In this document: one piece after another, positions 1-11,200 of the stretch | How positions within the stretch are numbered: the stretch's first letter is position 1 | Layout of the letters: each line of letters opens with the position of its first letter | Assembly: GCA_964017195.1 (NCBI GenBank) | Contig: OZ024898.1 | Coordinates: 4,984,482-5,048,481, forward strand | DNA from: Siderastrea radians | Taxonomy: Eukaryota > Cnidaria > Anthozoa > Scleractinia > Rhizangiidae | DNA: 64,000 bases | Reading direction: 5' to 3' | Program-made: the position numbers and the translations under genes | The notes under the pieces: model-generated | Told to the model about the DNA's origin: nothing | Databases searched by the model: none | Seen by the model: the letters and a program-made list of their open reading frames with translations, nothing else

Positions 1-261
1 ATGACACCGATAATCAAGAATTCAATGCGCATCATGCGATGCGATAACTAGGCAGACCGGGTGTAACAGTCTCAGTGGAACAAAACAATTAACTGTTAGT
101 AAAGTATGGCTAAGTTCCTCGTGTCGTCTCCCCGCTCGTGCAACATTTTTTCTGTGAATTTCACACAAGCATTCGTGTTCTTCCAACCAAAATATCCCTA
201 AGCGAAGAGAGGGCTTGCTTGTAGCCAAGAGACATGCACAAATTACAAAAAAATTGTCAAA

Positions 262-562
262 GAATCAATGAATGAATCAATAAATCAGTTTATGAACGAA
301 CGAACGAACGAACGAATCAGTCAGTCAGTCAGTCAGTCAGTCAGTACAGTCAGTCAGTCAGTCAGTCAGTCAGCTAGCCAGCTAGCCAGCCAGTTGGTTG
401 GTCGATCGGTCGGTTGATCAACCAGTCAGTCAGTCGGTTGGTCAGCCAGTCAGCCAGTCAGTCGGTCGGTCAGCCCGTCAGTCAGTACAGTCAGTCAGTC
501 AGTTGGTCAGTCAACCAGCCATTCAGTCAATCAGTTGGTCGGTCAGTCAGTCAGTACAGTCG

Positions 563-593
<31 letters not shown>

Positions 594-731
594 AGTCAGT
601 CAGTCAGTCAGTCAGTGAGTCAGCCAGCCAGCCAGCCAGCCAGTCGTCAGTCGGTCGGTCAGTTGGTCAGTGGGTAGTTGGTCATTTGGTCGGTCGGTCG
701 GTTGGTTGATCAGTCAGTCAGTCCACCATAC
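262..731. repeat. Tetranucleotide microsatellite, mainly (TCAG)n/(CAGT)n
   Basis: Short AATG and GAAC runs lead into a long imperfect TCAG/CAGT array with GGTT and CAGC variants. Reading frames through it give only Ser-Val-Ser-Gln repeats and are not genes. The array runs up to the 5' splice site of HMG-CoA lyase exon 10, so on the transcribed strand the intron opens with GTATGGTGGACTGACTGACT. Similar arrays occur near 22650, 27550 and 62600. Confidence 0.95.
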
Positions 732-3700
732 CGTTTCCATGCCCATTCCATGAAGCATGTACACAACATCTTCTGTGGCAACATTTCCTGATGCTCCTTG
801 TGCATAAGGACAGCCACCCAGACCACTGACTGAGGCGTCTACTGTCCGGACACCCAGCTGTATTAAAAAGGTGGCAATGAATAAAAGTACTCAACTGGGG
901 AACACAATCTTTTTCTGAAAGCCAGGTGAAAGACAACCTCTAAGGTTCAGATCCAAGTAAACGCAGGCTGTAAATGTCACTGTGTTATAAGAAGTGAAAT
1001 TTGTTTAACTTCTAAACATGAACTAGGATTTTGAAGGTTTTGGGGCTGCAGGGCTACAGGGCTACAGGGCTTTGGAGCTCCAAGACAGAAGGGTTGGGCT
1101 CTTGGGCTCCATAATTTTACTCCAGAGCTCCATTTTGCCAAAATAAGCATTTTTTCCGGGCTCAAAGTAGAGAAATGAGTCGGGCTCGGGATTCCATGGC
1201 CAAAATTGGGGGGCTTCAGAGCTCCCAAGAAACCCTGCCCTCCCACTTTGGGACCCTGGATGAATATTTGGCAGCACGTAGATGTACTCAGATTGTCCTC
1301 AATCCTTCAGTTGTGTGTTGATGGGCAAAAAAGTAAAAGTCACCAGTCTATTGTCAAATTGAAGTTCATTAACCCTTTCACCTCTCAGATCGAAATAGAA
1401 ATTCTCTTTTCTTGTCCCCATAAATTTACTATAGTAGTAGGGGGGAGAAGTTGTCAAAAAATCAAGAGAATTCATATTAGGTGATCCTATCCTTAATTCT
1501 CATGACCTCTCTGATTGATTAAGAACTGATATTACAAGGAGAATTTTGATGCTCGTCACTATAAGGGCTTAAGGGGTTAAATATGAAATGTAACTGGCAC
1601 TTACTTGCAATGCAATGAGAATATTTGCCAAGGCCTGGCCGTACGTGTCATGACAGTGAATAGCAAGGTTGTCAATTGGCACACTCTCTAGGACACCTTC
1701 CAACATGGCTTGAGTCGAACCTAAACATCCATAACCCTTAATGTCAATAGCTGAACATCAAAACATTCCTTACTGGGCAGGGGGTATGGGTACTATATTT
1801 TCTTGAACAACACAATCACAGCAAATTCATACCCAGAGTCCTCAGGCTTCTTGGTCAGCAGGCGGTGCCAGGAGAGACTCTGGGATAATGGAAAAAATGT
1901 GATTTTTTTGACTGGCTGTTCTTGGGCTATTCACTGTAACAAAACATACAATGTAGAACCGTTAACTGCAAGATTCCTGCAGTGACAATTCCATTATCCC
2001 AGAGTCTCTCCTGGCGTGGCCCGCTGACCAAGAAGACTGAGGGCTCTGAGTACGAGATTGCAATCACAGCTGATAGCTTTGCTTTATCATTTATCTCACA
2101 ATTTTCGCACTTTGATGTGGATCGCGACGTTTCGACAGCATACTGCTGGTCTTCATCAGGCGCAAACATCACAATCCACATCAAAGTGACAAAATCGTGA
2201 GTCAAATGGTAAAGGAAAGCTATCATAAACCACGATGAGCAACCACATCTTTCATGACACAATCACAGCTGTTTCTCACCTGGAGTTCCCACTCCAATAG
2301 TGTCACCGAGGGAAACTTCATAACAACCCATGTCCAACAAGTTCTTTGTAACCTGCACAGTGAAAAGACAAACAGAACGGTGGGAGGATTTACATACCGC
2401 ATGTGAGGTTTCAGCCTATTCTTTTAAATCTTCTTTGTGAGTTATTTGTTTGCTCACCACATATACGTGTCGAGTCTGGCCAGTACAGGGCTTCTTGCTT
2501 ACCATGACTTACACATAAGAGGTTCAATCTCATGTCAACAACAGCTGACAATTTTCCCCTTCTAAGTCATTGATTAAATTTTTTTTTCTTGGTGTGTTAT
2601 GATTTGTAGGCAATAAATACGATTTTAATTTAATACTAAGTTTATGACATTTACAAAGGGTCTATAACACAAGTGTAAAGATTCTACATGTAGTCAGTAA
2701 TTCTTACCATTGCAACAGCTTTAGGGGCCACAGAGCCTTCATATGGACAACCAACCACACACGAAACATATCTGCATATGGACGTGCACAAACAGAACTT
2801 CAGTAACGTTATGACTACATATGGCATTTTGGTGCATTGGAAATTTAGTTTATGTTTGTGTGGGTGCTACAAAGTGAGCAAAACATCCTAAAGACTTTTC
2901 CCTGGGCCACTGTCCAGCAACAAACATTGAAATGCAATGGGAACTAAACCAGGTACCTCTCGCTATCGTCCAGAACAAGCGTTGCCATTCTTCATAAACC
3001 AATTGAGTTATGAGGCCAGCTGGATGCAGGAGGTGGAAATTTATATTACATTACCAGAAATAAACATACTAGCATAATAAGGTCTGAGGCATAGCACTTG
3101 TGTAACATGATGTACACTATTTCACCTACAGACTATAGGATACTGCCAAGCATTATTGTAAAAACAGAAAGAGAGTCCAGGTGGTCATAATCAGACATCC
3201 TTGTGAAGTGTGAGGTATTTTAGGGTGCATGAACACACTGAGTCATACTTGATGTTCAGTTAATTGGCAGAGAGGGTTTGAATTCTTTTAGAAACCTTAA
3301 ACAATTGACCCATATGGCTGGTGCTAGGGGTATAAAACATGGACTGTGAACTGACAGACTGCAGACTACAGACTGGGTATAAAACATGGACTGGGTATAA
3401 AAGGCGGATCGGACTGAGCATAAAATGTGGACTGAGTTTAAAAATTGCTGTACTGACCCCCAAAAAAATGTTACTTCAATATTTTCAGTTTTCTCCAGTG
3501 CTATTAAGTGGTCGAAAACTAAATCTTGCTTCCCTGGCTGTTTAAGCTGTTTGAGTCGAACGCTAACAAATGTAAAAATTGCCAAATCAAAGTGCGTACA
3601 TAAATTTCAACTGTGCAATATTGATCGCTAACATTATTGCACTTCTAATCTGGAGATGACTTTCAAGCCACATCTTTGGTTTTCACGTTCAATCTGAATT

Positions 3701-6700
3701 TCAAAATTAAGGAGATCATTTAAATATTTTTCTATTTCATGACACCAGGTTAATAATGACAAAAAGAACAAAATGCATAAGAAACCAGCCAGGAAAGAAC
3801 TCAAAGTTTCACCTGGTTCAGCTCTTTTGAGAAAAGAAAAATTTGTCTTCGCACGAACATTCAGTTTCTTGATTCCATTCATTTCACAGTCCATTAGGGC
3901 CAATTTGGCACTCATTGAGTTAAATTCAGTCCACATTTTATACTTGGTCTATAGTCCACCAGTCCATTTGTTTTAATAGTGTTCAACGCAGGAACCTGCT
4001 TAAACGGCCAGGGAAGCAAGATTTGGTCTTCGACTTTAACTGTCTTTAGCCGCTTTAATAATTCTATGGCTTTGTTTTGCAGATTTTCGCTCTTCTTAAA
4101 AAGGGATGAGGTAAGTCGAAGTTGATCATGATGAATTCGTTGGATATCCACAAATGTTTCTTTGTTGAGTGACATCTGTCGCAGGTGAGCAAGTTGCTTT
4201 TGACTTCATAAGTACTGTCTGGCTGATGTAACTCTTCCCTAAGCCGTGTGACAATCCCACTCTCGACCTCTCTGTACAAAAACTATGTTTTTGAAACCTA
4301 ATCTCCCTCTTTTCAATTCAAAGTTCCTTGTTGTTGTCTGATTCGGGAATAATTTTCAGAATTTTCAAAGCTATATTTTAAATTATTGAATGAAATACCG
4401 TATAAATAAAAGACACCCAACTCAAAAGCACTCGTCTAGAGAAAACTGAAAAAGTATCATTTATGAGATTTACGGGTCAGTACAGCAAGTTTTAAACTCA
4501 GCCTGCATTTTATACTCAGCCCACATTTTATACCCAGTCCGTGTTTTATACCCAGTCCATTATGTCCACAGTCTGTCAGTCCACCAGTCCACCGTCCATG
4601 TTTTACACTGACCATGTCTGGTGCCTAACTCTGGTTTCTCCTTAGCACATTTAGCGACTAGGAGACACTACTTCCCCTTGGATGGCATTCTAGCTCATTG
4701 CAGGGTTTCCCCTATTAATTTCTGCCGGCACCCATTTATAGTCTCTCTAGTACATCTGGGTTAGAGAGGGACTGTGGAGTGAAGATTCTTATCTAAGGAA
4801 AAAAACATGACAGGACATGGAAACCAGTTTTGAACTACAGACCTCTGATCTTCCTTGCATGACTGTCTGACATGGTCACCAAATACATCACTGAGCCTCC
4901 ACAACAAACTGAATTTAAAGCCAACATGGACTTTTAATTTCTGGGGCTCAGGTGGAGTCCCCAGCAGTCTAGAATCATGGAATATTCCAAGGTATGCATG
5001 ATCAATGAGTTTTTTAATGGTTGATTCCAAATTAATTGTACATTAATTTTTAGGAAGAATTAAATCTTACCCTCTGACAGGAATGCTGTTTTTCTTAGCA
5101 GCATCACAAACAGCTTCAAACCTTTGCAGACTTTCTGATATGGAGCAGTTTATATTCTTTCTTTAGTGGAAACAAATTATTAATAGAAAACAATTATTCA
5201 TGTGACATCAATGACAGTTACAGTGCAGTGCTTTAACCCTTTAAGCCCTAAGCCCCGATGAAAATGACATTTCTCTTTACATTATCACTACTTGCTTGAA
5301 TATTCAAGTGACAAGAATAAAGGAAGTGATCACTGAGGACAAGATGTCTTGATATTTTAGACAAATTCCCCTTACTAGTTCCATAAGAATTGCATGGAGA
5401 TCAGTAATGAGAATATTAAGCATTTTTATATCAAGGCTTTAAGGGTTAAACAAGAAGTTTAAGAGAGATTTTTAAGCATTGCTCCTATTTTTCTAACCTG
5501 CTGAAGGACTCTGATGCTGCTCCAAAAATTGCCACTTCGTTAACACCACTCTCCATCTGCAGTTGACGTCAAGGGAAAGAACTTTGAAAATACTGGTAAT
5601 GTTAACCCTTTCCTGCCCAAGGTAAATACCAAATTTTTCTAAATTGGCAACGATGAACTGGTAAACCCCATGTGATATACCATTTGAAAGGTAATTTCTA
5701 GGGTGTGCTGCAAATCACACTAACAGGGATGGAGGATGTCTTAGATTAGACTGAGAAGTGTCCAAAATTAAAAAAGAAAAACGTGTAAAATTTTCCTCTT
5801 CCTCATACATATTGAGCATACCCCCAAACTATAGCTAAATTTGCACCTCTCGGTGCACTGCTTGTTGTCAGATATCAACTTGAACCTAAAATTACAAAGG
5901 GAAGATGTTCCAAAAGTTGGAGGGGTGGTAAATCAAGTCTCACATAGGAGGGGGGTTCAATTTAATGCCTTCAGTGTGCAGATCTTTCCAAGATCTTTTG
6001 GTTGTGCAAATTTCACACAAATTGACCAAATATTGAGCATGTAATGGCATCTTGTGCCATATGGCACTCTTGGGCGGGAAAGGGTTTTAATAATCACTAA
6101 TTCTGAGTTGTTGAAGATACTGACAGTAAATTCTGAGACAAAATAGTGACAACAACTTGTAACAATGAAAAAACTGTTAGAAGTCATTTCAAACTGCACA
6201 CACTTCAAATCACCACTCCTAAAGCTAAACTAAAGGAGGAAGGATGATTCATTTTAGTTTGTGTTATCGCTTGCTCTTCACAGTTTGAAGGGGCGATTTA
6301 AGATTACAAAACAAAATAAAATAATACAAGCAAAATGAATCAAATGCACTGATTGCAGTTACAGCCAACAAACATGACCTGTAAGAAAGTTTTGAGCTTC
6401 ACAGTTTTCAAGTTTTTGAAAGGCAGGGATCTTTAACATGTAGTTAAAGAGTCAATATTAACAAGAACTGACCGCTGCTTGAAATCCTTTGAGGTTTGGA
6501 GTTAGAGCTGGATATGAAACACCTGGATTCCTCTTTATTCCTTTCATGACTTGCTCATGGTCAGCCATCTGTGAGGTATCAATCAATTATTTGAGATTAA
6601 GACATCTAACAACTATAATCCAGCTGATAAAAACAAGAAAGTCAAAGCCTTTTAGGAATTTATTTATATTAATTACTGTACATTTAAATTTGATGAGCTA

Positions 6701-9646
6701 GCAAAATCACATGACATAAGTGCAAGCTTGGAATGCCATTATTGGAGGTCAATACTAATTATGATAAAAATGACTTTTTTAGGTTACATTCCAGGAAGTT
6801 GGACTTTTTTGCAGGGTTCAGTGTGAGCCCAATTGGACTTTTTCTGGTTTTGCACCATACACACCACCCCAACTGTTTAATTTTAACTGGGTAAAGCAGC
6901 ACAGACTTAAAGGGTGGTATACCGGTAATTAGCAGATAATTATGCTTAATACCTGTGGAACCCACTTGGGTGAAACAAAACTGGTTGCTTCAATTGATTG
7001 AAGGCCAGTGTCTGAAAGCAGGTCAATCAACTTGATCTTTGTTTCAGTCGCAACAAGCCTCTGTAAAGACAAGTACAACTTAACCAAGTAATACAACCAA
7101 GACAACTATGTAATTCCCTTATTCAAAACCATAACTGGACAGAAAACTTCTTACTATAGAACTCCAGACTGAACCCATGCAAAACTACTGCATGTTTCAA
7201 GAGAACTCTAAAACAATATTTCTTAAATGAATTTCTCGATCAATCGTAATAGCAATATTTATTGTAATTTCTAAATCCCTAATTAACCATGCTGTTCATA
7301 TATAGTCATAATTTATGTTAACTTGTTTAGGTTTTAGTCATTGTACATATTTTATTAATTGATTGGTCACTGAAAAACCTCAAACGGGGATGTGTTCAGT
7401 AAATATGTATGTATATAGGTCATTCTCCGTTTGTATTGTAACTTGTATAATTAATTTTGTAGCGTAAATCTTGCAGGTCGGCACTAATTTTTTTTCTTTT
7501 TTGCTTTCCTTTTTTTTCCCTTTTTGTATTTTGTTGTTGTGGTTGTCGTTGTTGTAGTGCGATTGCAAATTTAAAAAAAAGTGTATGTATATGTATGTAA
7601 CTACTGCCTCAATGCCATTAGCTTACTGTGCTTTTAGTAGCATGTGAACTATAATGATTGGAGGTAGTAAAAAAATATATTGGTTTTCTGTTCCAAACTA
7701 TGTTTCTTAGATGACAACTAGTCCCTGCCAAAGTCAGTAGAGCTAACTTACTTGGTATAATACAGATTTCAAGGCCAAATCACAACTTAAACTGTTTTTG
7801 GTACGTACAACACTTTTTTTTTTTGGCCAGTACACCCCACCCCAAAGGATTGGGGTTAATCCCAAGGAGTAACTCCACCCCTCTCGACTGGGACCAGTGA
7901 CAAGTGCATTTTTAATATATACCTTTTCATTCTGAAGACCATCTCTAGGTCCCACTTCAACAATTTTGACCTTCTTCACCAGCTGGCTGACAGACTGAAC
8001 AGAAAAATAAGTGAGATTCCTCAAGTAAGTGAAACATGGTTTGACTTCTGTCAGGCAGCAAAATATTAAAATGTTATTAAAATTGGTCATTCAACATTTT
8101 GAGCACAGCTCAACACCCAGGAGGGGGGTGGGGGGAGTGGGATACTTGAGTAGGTTTTGGGTGGGTGGGTGGGTGCCACCTGGGTTTCTGAATTTGGAGA
8201 CTGAAGGGTTTTGCATTCAAATCCCCATTCACACCTCCCTGTCATTTTAACCCTTTAAGCCCCAATAGTGACAAGCATCTAATTTCTCCTAACAATATCC
8301 CTACTTGATCAAACATACAGGTCACAAGAATAATAGCCTGCGTGGCCGGCGGGATCGTTCGCGCGCGCAAAGTTTTGGCTTGGTAGAAGAGAAGAAGCCG
8401 CGCGCTCGCGGCTTTGCCGCGAGAATGGCGGCTTCGCCGCCAAAACTACGCGCGCGCGAGAATGGCGGCTTCGCGCTTCGCCGCCAAAACTACGCGCGCA
8501 AATACAATTCCGCCAGCTACGCAGGCTACAAGAATAAAGGAAATGATCACCAAACATGAAATAATGTCTTGATCTTTGTGCAATAAGAAATGTATGGCGA
8601 ACAGTAAGGAGAATATGCGTATTGATATTGGGACTAAAAAGGGTTAAATCCAGAGTACCCACCTGGGAAGCTTGACACATGTGATACTGAAATGGATCTA
8701 ATGATTGAGTCTGTGGATTAAATTCTTAAGTGTTGCCATTCAAATCAAAGCTGTTGAACAGTAAACTTGCTGTCCTCCGACACGCCAACTTTGTTTTATC
8801 ATGTTGTTCAAGGGGGTTCTTTTTTTAAAGTCTGGATGAAATACTGCACTTTATCTTGTAAAATGTAAAAATACAGCCATTGAAGGGAAAGCAATTGAGC
8901 AGTTATTTCCTGTGGAAAATTACTTTTCGAACAAAAGTAGCATATTTTCGTTTTTTCAACAATTATTTAACCTAAGCTTAAGCTTACATCGATTATGCGC
9001 CGATCAATTCGAAAGTTTAACCCCCCCCCCCCTGGGCAACCCCCCGGGCATTTGAACTTTTGAAGATTGGCTTGTTCAAATTCCCTCCCCTTGGGGAAAA
9101 AAAGCCGTTCAAATGCCCCGCCAATTAGTACTCAACTACCTCTCCTCAAAGACAAATTTCGTCTTCAATCAAACACTTTACACGTCCTTTTGAGAGATAA
9201 ATGCTGTAATGACACCTTCAAACTTTTTTTACAGACCCTTTATCTTGATAGAGTTATTCACTGACAAAGGCGAAATTCTAACTTGTAAATCCATCAAACC
9301 CTGCAAAAACCGAAAAAACACTCACGTGCGTATTACGTTCACCCTTCCAACGCAATGTTCAAATTTCCCCCCTCCCCGGGCACGATCCACAATCAAATGC
9401 CCGGGGTATGCCCGGGGGGGGGGGATGTTGAAGTTTCGAATTGATCGGCGCATTACGTGTACATCCAAATACGATTCACTGAAAAGGTACATGTGAGGCT
9501 ATTTGGTATTAAGGGAATTCGACAGAATGTGGATTTAACAAATCACATTGAAACTGCTTCAAGTATGTCTAAAAGGATAATTATGGTATAACATTTAAAT
9601 CTGATCTCACCTTGCTGGAGAAATGCCTGAAACTTGTTCGAATCAT
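732..9646 (-). CDS. HMGCL: Hydroxymethylglutaryl-CoA lyase, mitochondrial (3' end outside window)
   Basis: It cleaves HMG-CoA to acetyl-CoA and acetoacetate in the mitochondrial matrix, the last step of leucine breakdown and ketogenesis. Ten exons on the minus strand: 9611-9646, 7923-7994, 6953-7060, 6473-6568, 5498-5556, 5071-5160, 2708-2771, 2280-2352, 1605-1720, 732-857. All have GT/AG boundaries and the phases match, giving 280 residues. Exon 1 encodes [12 protein letters not shown], an Arg/Ser-rich leader as expected for mitochondrial import; this fixed the start. Visible family motifs are [12 protein letters not shown] (Arg29, Asp30), the metal-binding HCHD (His221, His223) and the [14 protein letters not shown] signature with catalytic Cys254. 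About 35 C-terminal residues found in other animals are missing because the gene leaves the window at position 1. Introns are full of miniature transposons. Exons 2-10 are secure; the 36-base exon 1 rests on phase and leader composition. Confidence 0.95.
1369..1580. mobile_element. MITE with TTAACCCTTT-type terminal inverted repeats
   Basis: The left end reads TTAACCCTTTCACCTC and the right end AAGGGCTTAAGGGGTTAA. It lies 24 bases from HMGCL exon 9, in the intron downstream of it. Related copies lie at 5233, 5602, 8247, 12275, 45637 and 47603. Confidence 0.7.
1829..2056. mobile_element. Foldback element with arms of about 70 bp
   Basis: A left arm with CTTCTTGGTCAGCAGGCGG and GAGACTCTGGGATAATGGAA pairs with its inverted copy at about 1985-2056. 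The central spacer is about 100 bp. There is no coding capacity. It sits in an HMGCL intron. Confidence 0.75.
2090..2200. mobile_element. Penelope-like terminal fragment (tentative)
   Basis: Contains GACGTTTCGACAGCATACTG followed by GGTCTTCATCAGG, a motif style found in Penelope-like element termini. It is flanked by a 14-bp inverted repeat (CACTTTGATGTGGA and its complement). Related motifs lie at 35975 and 38455. Confidence 0.4.
3300..4635. mobile_element. Unclassified element with repeat-rich inverted ends
   Basis: The ends are long inverted repeats built from short units such as ACTGGGTATAAAACATG. The left end is about 3313-3462 and the right end about 4482-4612. The interior (about 3640-4280) has minus-strand open stretches: one Lys/Leu-rich and helical, one with a hydrophobic segment (about 3740-3790). 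I recognise no transposase. It occupies most of the 2.3 kb intron between HMGCL exons 6 and 7. Confidence 0.55.
5233..5449. mobile_element. MITE, TTAACCCTTTAAGCCC family
   Basis: Ends are TTAACCCTTTAAGCCCTAAG and GGCTTTAAGGGTTAA, inverted to each other. It is about 217 bp, non-coding, between HMGCL exons 5 and 6. Confidence 0.75.
5602..6090. mobile_element. MITE with TTAACCCTTTCCTGCCCAAG ends
   Basis: The left end is TTAACCCTTTCCTGCCCAAG and the right end CTTGGGCGGGAAAGGGTTTT. Non-coding, in the intron between HMGCL exons 4 and 5. Confidence 0.7.
7085..7600 (+). mobile_element. LINE 3' tail fragment
   Basis: A plus-strand stretch near 7170-7240 encodes a broken C-terminus resembling the end of LINE reverse transcriptases ([13 protein letters not shown]). 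An AT-rich untranslated tail with ATGTATGT repeats follows. The 5' limit is unclear. It lies in the HMGCL intron between exons 2 and 3. Confidence 0.45.
8247..8647. mobile_element. MITE, TTAACCCTTTAAGCCC family, carrying a nested insertion
   Basis: Outer ends are TTAACCCTTTAAGCCCCAAT and GGGACTAAAAAGGGTTAA. The sequence matches the 5233 copy apart from a GC-rich block at 8334-8528, which is a second element. Confidence 0.75.
8334..8528. mobile_element. GC-rich MITE, TAGCCTGCG ends, 9-bp target duplication
   Basis: The ends are TAGCCTGCGTGGCCGGCGGG and the inverted CCGCCAGCTACGCAGGCTA. CAAGAATAA at 8325-8333 repeats exactly at 8529-8537. Inside are direct repeats of a CGCGCGAGAATGGCGGCTTC unit. 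The 9-bp duplication suggests a Mutator-like parent (inference). It is nested in the MITE at 8247-8647, so it inserted later. Confidence 0.85.
8994..9453. mobile_element. MITE with ATGCGCCGATCAATTCGAA ends
   Basis: ATGCGCCGATCAATTCGAAA at the left is matched in inverse by TTTCGAATTGATCGGCGCAT at the right. Each inner side carries a poly-C/poly-G run. It lies in the long first intron of HMGCL, 158 bases from exon 1. Confidence 0.8.
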
Positions 9647-10895
9647 TTGCTGTGAAGCTTTTGCTGTGAAGCTTCGTTTTCGTGCGACTTTTCATGTGGC
9701 TCAACATGACCATATTATCAAACTGTGAGCCTGCGATACAATGACTCATTCCCAGGGTTGACCGCGATTCTTCTGCACAGGACACCCTAATCTCTAGACT
9801 TTCTCCAAAGTCCTTCAATTCTCTTTTTCTGGTTGGTTGGGCCACCTCTCGCGACTTCGTCGCGCGTTCGGTCGCTGCGCGACCTCATTAAAGCTCGCTC
9901 GCTTTAGACACTACTCGATCGATGATTGAGGGACTTCCAGGTTATGAGAGGTGACTCGGAGCAGGTCTCCCTAATCACGGACCCAGATCTCTTTCTACGT
10001 ACTGAGGAAGATCTGGGTACGAGATTAGACACGCAGGAACAATAGAATTCTGCTGGCTTTGTCTATTCTACAAGCTCCAAGACTACGAGTAGTCTCTCTC
10101 TCCGCTCAGGGATAGACGAGGGAAACAAACAAGCGAGGGGGCGCGAATATCGCCCTCGGCCGTTGGATCGTGACGCGCGTGTCGAGCCGCTAGTGTAGTG
10201 AGCTGGAAAGTGCACAAAAAATACAATCCCTCAAAATTTGTGTTCAATCAGAAGCAAGAACGCAAATGGGCTCTTGATCTAGCCCGTTAAAGGTATCCTC
10301 CCAGGGGCTGTTCCCGCCCGTCCTGTAAACGTTCGCTCGCACCAGGCTTCTGCTCGGACCGATATTAGTAGTTTGAAGTGGGTGGAGAAAGGACTGGTTT
10401 TCTTGAAGGCTTTAAATTACCATATTTGGTATTTTAGCCTGAAAGCGGTGAAATTACCACTTGCCTGGACCCAGAATGTTTGGATCGCAAAATAGTGATA
10501 TTTTTGTAGCCCCAAACAATCTCACTGATCGACTTTAGAGTTGCAACCCATCAGAATAAAACAATTTCCCTGAACCCTGACTTTTCACCGACCACAAACC
10601 TTATTTTCTCGGACCTTGCCATGTGGAGGAATTCTTTGGCGGTAAAGCCACAAAAAAGTTTGACACAAAAATTTTATTTGGAAGATCATTACCTTACCGA
10701 CATTAACAAACTTAGCAGCAATTTAAAACAACAACAACAATTCCCCGATTTCTTACCGAATCCGAGGTATTCAAAATAAAAAATTCCGTGACTTGATGCA
10801 AAATTCCCTAACATTTCCCCGACGTTCAAAGAATGTTGTTTCCCTGACTGTTCCGTGACCGTGGCAAATCTGTCGATGACGAACTAGTCTTTTCA
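9647..10895. other. HMGCL upstream region, no gene seen
   Basis: It begins directly upstream of the HMGCL start and should hold that gene's promoter, but no core motif is clear. A CGCGACTTCGTCGCG-type palindrome lies near 9847, and paired AGATCTGGGTAC-like motifs near 9990-10020 look like MITE remains. No coding region is convincing. Confidence 0.5.
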
Positions 10896-11200
10896 TAGAG
10901 CGGTTTTCAATTGACTGTCGAAAGTAATTCGAGTTTTGCTTTGGTTTTGCTTTACTTCGCTTTGTGATTGGTGAAAAATCTCGCGCCACTTTCTCGACCA
11001 ATCAGAAGTAAAACTCAAACCAATCGCGACTTGCTCGGCAACCCTCGCACGCGTTTTCCCGCGCTTGGCGCCGGTCGCATGCATTCGCTTCGAGTTCTGA
11101 TTGGTTCATTGGGTAATTTGTGTTTGTTGTGATTGGCTGGTGTAATTACTTTGGTTTTGGTTTTACGACACTCACTTGAAAAGCGCTCTAAATTAGACTG
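10896..11200. mobile_element. MITE with GAGCGSTTTTCAA ends
   Basis: The left GAGCGGTTTTCAATTGACTG pairs with the inverted AGTGAGTGTCG-containing right end (rc GAGCGCTTTTCAAGTGAGTG). The interior has several CCAATCAGAA/TTCTGATTGG motifs. A related decayed sequence lies near 49555-49715. Confidence 0.65.

Noticed and set aside
398..709. Long Ser-Val-Ser-Gln open reading frames
   Set aside because: They are translations of the TCAG/CAGT microsatellite; all frames stay open because the repeat lacks stops. The same applies at 22595-22783 and 27484-27954.
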